Below, in pieces: positions 6,672 to 7,867 of a DNA stretch of 7,867 nt. Under the pieces are notes generated by a model. That model made no database searches. It had not been told where the DNA came from and saw only the letters and a program-made list of their open reading frames with translations. Origin of the DNA: Betaproteobacteria bacterium (lineage in GTDB: Bacteria; Pseudomonadota; Gammaproteobacteria; Burkholderiales; SG8-39); the NCBI GenBank assembly GCA_019509895.1, contig JAEKLK010000145.1:1-7867 (forward strand). Reading direction: 5' to 3'. Every line of letters starts with the position of its first letter. The stretch's first letter is position 1. Both the position numbers and the translations under genes were made by a program.

Positions 6672-7331
6672 TCAGCGCTTGCGTATCCAGAAACTCGACT
6701 CGCGCGCGCCCGGCACGAGCGGCAGCCGCGCCAGCACGCCATTCAGGGCCTGCTTGCGCGCCTGGTGGCTCGAGAACTCGAGCGCATAGCCGCGCTCGAG
6801 CAACGCGGCGACGGCCTGCTGCTCGTTATAGCGCCGCCACGCCCAGTCGGCCGGATAGTCGTCGGGCAGGAAGATGTCGTGGAAGTGCACGCAGACGCCG
6901 TCCCTCAGGTGAGGTAGCACGCGGGTCAGCAGGAATTCCACATCGCTTCCTGGCTTCAACTGGTGGCTCGAGTCGATGAACAGGATGTCGCCGGGCGCGA
7001 GCGCCTGAAAGAGCCCGGGATCCGAATTCTCGACGCGCGTCTCGAAGCGCCGGATCGGCAGACCCGAGAGGCTGGCGCGGGGCGCCGGATCGATACTCGT
7101 GATCTGCGTGGCGAGCCCGCCGTCGGCGACGGCGCGGGCGAGGAAGCGCGTCGAGTGGCCGCTGCCGACCTCGACGATCCGACGCGGACGGGTCTTGCGC
7201 ACGATGGCGTACGCGGCGGCGGCATCCAGACGCGGAAACCAGTCCTGATTCCAGCGCGGCGCGGGTGGCGCGTCGGCGCCGATTGCTTCCAGCGGCGCCG
7301 CGAGGTCCTCGATCCAGCCGAGGACATTCAC
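6672..7331 (-). CDS. Class I SAM-dependent methyltransferase
   Basis: A 219-residue protein with the Rossmann-fold SAM site of class I methyltransferases, resembling the Methyltransf_24 group; the substrate is unknown. Motif I is RIVEVGSGHSTRFLARAV (about 51-68), with Gly-x-Gly binding SAM. ITSIDPAP (Asp81) supplies the acidic residue expected to bind the SAM ribose. DILFIDSSHQLKPGSD (about 115-130) and DGVCVHFHDIFLPDDYP (about 144-160) follow. The start is taken as GTG 7331 because it overlaps the TGA of the upstream MBL gene by 4 nt (GTGA). The frame is open further upstream, but those residues are Arg/Ala-rich and overlap the MBL coding sequence in a different frame, so they are probably not translated. 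It is very likely co-transcribed with the MBL and cyclase genes. Confidence 0.88.
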   Translation of the reverse strand: MNVLGWIEDLAAPLEAIGADAPPAPRWNQDWFPRLDAAAAYAIVRKTRPRRIVEVGSGHSTRFLARAVADGGLATQITSIDPAPRASLSGLPIRRFETRVENSDPGLFQALAPGDILFIDSSHQLKPGSDVEFLLTRVLPHLRDGVCVHFHDIFLPDDYPADWAWRRYNEQQAVAALLERGYALEFSSHQARKQALNGVLARLPLVPGARESSFWIRKR

Positions 7332-7867
7332 GGCTCCAGCTGCATGCCTTCGTGCGCGACCACCGAGCCCGGCAGCAGCCGGTGCACCTCGCGTCCGATC
7401 TCGTCCAGCATGTCGTCGTCGTGGTCCGGGTCGTGATGGAACACGACCATGCGCTTCGCGCCCGCCTGCTGGCACAGGCGGATGCCTTCCTGCCAGGTGG
7501 AATGGCCCCAGCCGACGTAGCGCCGGTATTCGTCGTCCGTGTACATGCAGTCGTAGATGACGAGCTCGGCGCCGCTGATGAGCGAGAGGATCTTGCGATC
7601 GAGCGCGCCCGGCACATGCTCGGTGTCATAGACGAGGCAGAGCGAGCGGCCGCCGAAGTCGATGCGATAGCCGGTGGCGCCATCCGGGTGATTGAGTGCC
7701 ACGGTGCGCACGCGCGCGCCTTTCGTCGTCGTGAGCGTGTCGCCGGCGGTGAAGTCGCGGTATTCCAGCGTCGAGCGGAACACTTCGGGCGGCACCGAAA
7801 AAAGCGGCGACATCATGAATTCGGCAAGCACGCGCTTTAGGGTCATGGCGCCGCGCAGATGCCCGGC
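7328..7867 (-). CDS. MBL-fold metallo-hydrolase, C-terminal part (5' end beyond window)
   Basis: The frame is open to the right edge, and the residues before Met at 7846 (AGHLRGAM) read as coding, so the Met is internal and the gene is cut by the window. About 179 residues are visible. They match the C-terminal half of metallo-beta-lactamase-fold hydrolases of the RNase Z/phosphodiesterase-like type: TVALNHPDGATGYRIDFGGRSLCLVYDTEH (His and Asp metal ligands), LVIYDCMYTDDEY, a GWGHSTW histidine and VVFHHDPDHDDD. The HxHxDH metal motif would lie in the missing N-terminal half. The last codons overlap the methyltransferase start by 4 nt. A nucleotide phosphodiesterase role is attractive next to two cyclase genes, but it is inference; other phosphoester or thioester substrates are equally possible for this fold. 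Confidence 0.85.
   Translation of the reverse strand, partial: AGHLRGAMTLKRVLAEFMMSPLFSVPPEVFRSTLEYRDFTAGDTLTTTKGARVRTVALNHPDGATGYRIDFGGRSLCLVYDTEHVPGALDRKILSLISGAELVIYDCMYTDDEYRRYVGWGHSTWQEGIRLCQQAGAKRMVVFHHDPDHDDDMLDEIGREVHRLLPGSVVAHEGMQLEP

Overview
This is a GC-rich bacterial window that looks proteobacterial, probably beta-like (inference). The grounds are codon use strongly biased to G/C at third positions, PAS/GAF/GGDEF and class III cyclase signalling proteins of the kind common there, GTG starts with 4-nt overlaps, and a GTCCCCGC/GCGGGGAC palindrome between convergent genes. No rRNA, tRNA, CRISPR array, transposase or phage gene is visible.

Layout. Positions 28-3617 are read on the + strand: GNAT acetyltransferase, GFA/CENP-V-type zinc protein, RimJ/RimL-type GNAT acetyltransferase, SnoaL-like (NTF2-fold) protein, PEP mutase/isocitrate lyase superfamily enzyme, and an exported ModA-like substrate-binding protein. 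Positions 3645-7867 are read on the - strand, in transcription order: the C-terminal part of an MBL-fold hydrolase (cut by the right window edge), a class I SAM-dependent methyltransferase, a class III nucleotide cyclase, and a PAS-GAF-PAS-GGDEF protein. The two groups converge at about 3618-3714, which holds a short palindrome.

The left group looks like a loose run of small, mostly independent enzymes. Lines counted by hand are about 53-63% GC before position 1950 and 70-73% in the next gene, so the first four genes may have a different history from the fifth, although genes four and five overlap by 4 nt. The right group is packed like an operon. It combines a cyclic-nucleotide synthase, a cyclic-di-GMP synthase-type protein, a metallo-hydrolase and a methyltransferase, which suggests a nucleotide second-messenger cluster.

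The most notable observation is that the GGDEF gene appears broken. About 32 conserved residues are missing after the GGDEF motif, and the two sides of the junction (about 3831) are in different frames. The current reading frame runs on through the downstream palindrome. The true C-terminus (ADEAMYTAKQAGKN...) survives only in the neighbouring frame, ending at 3715.
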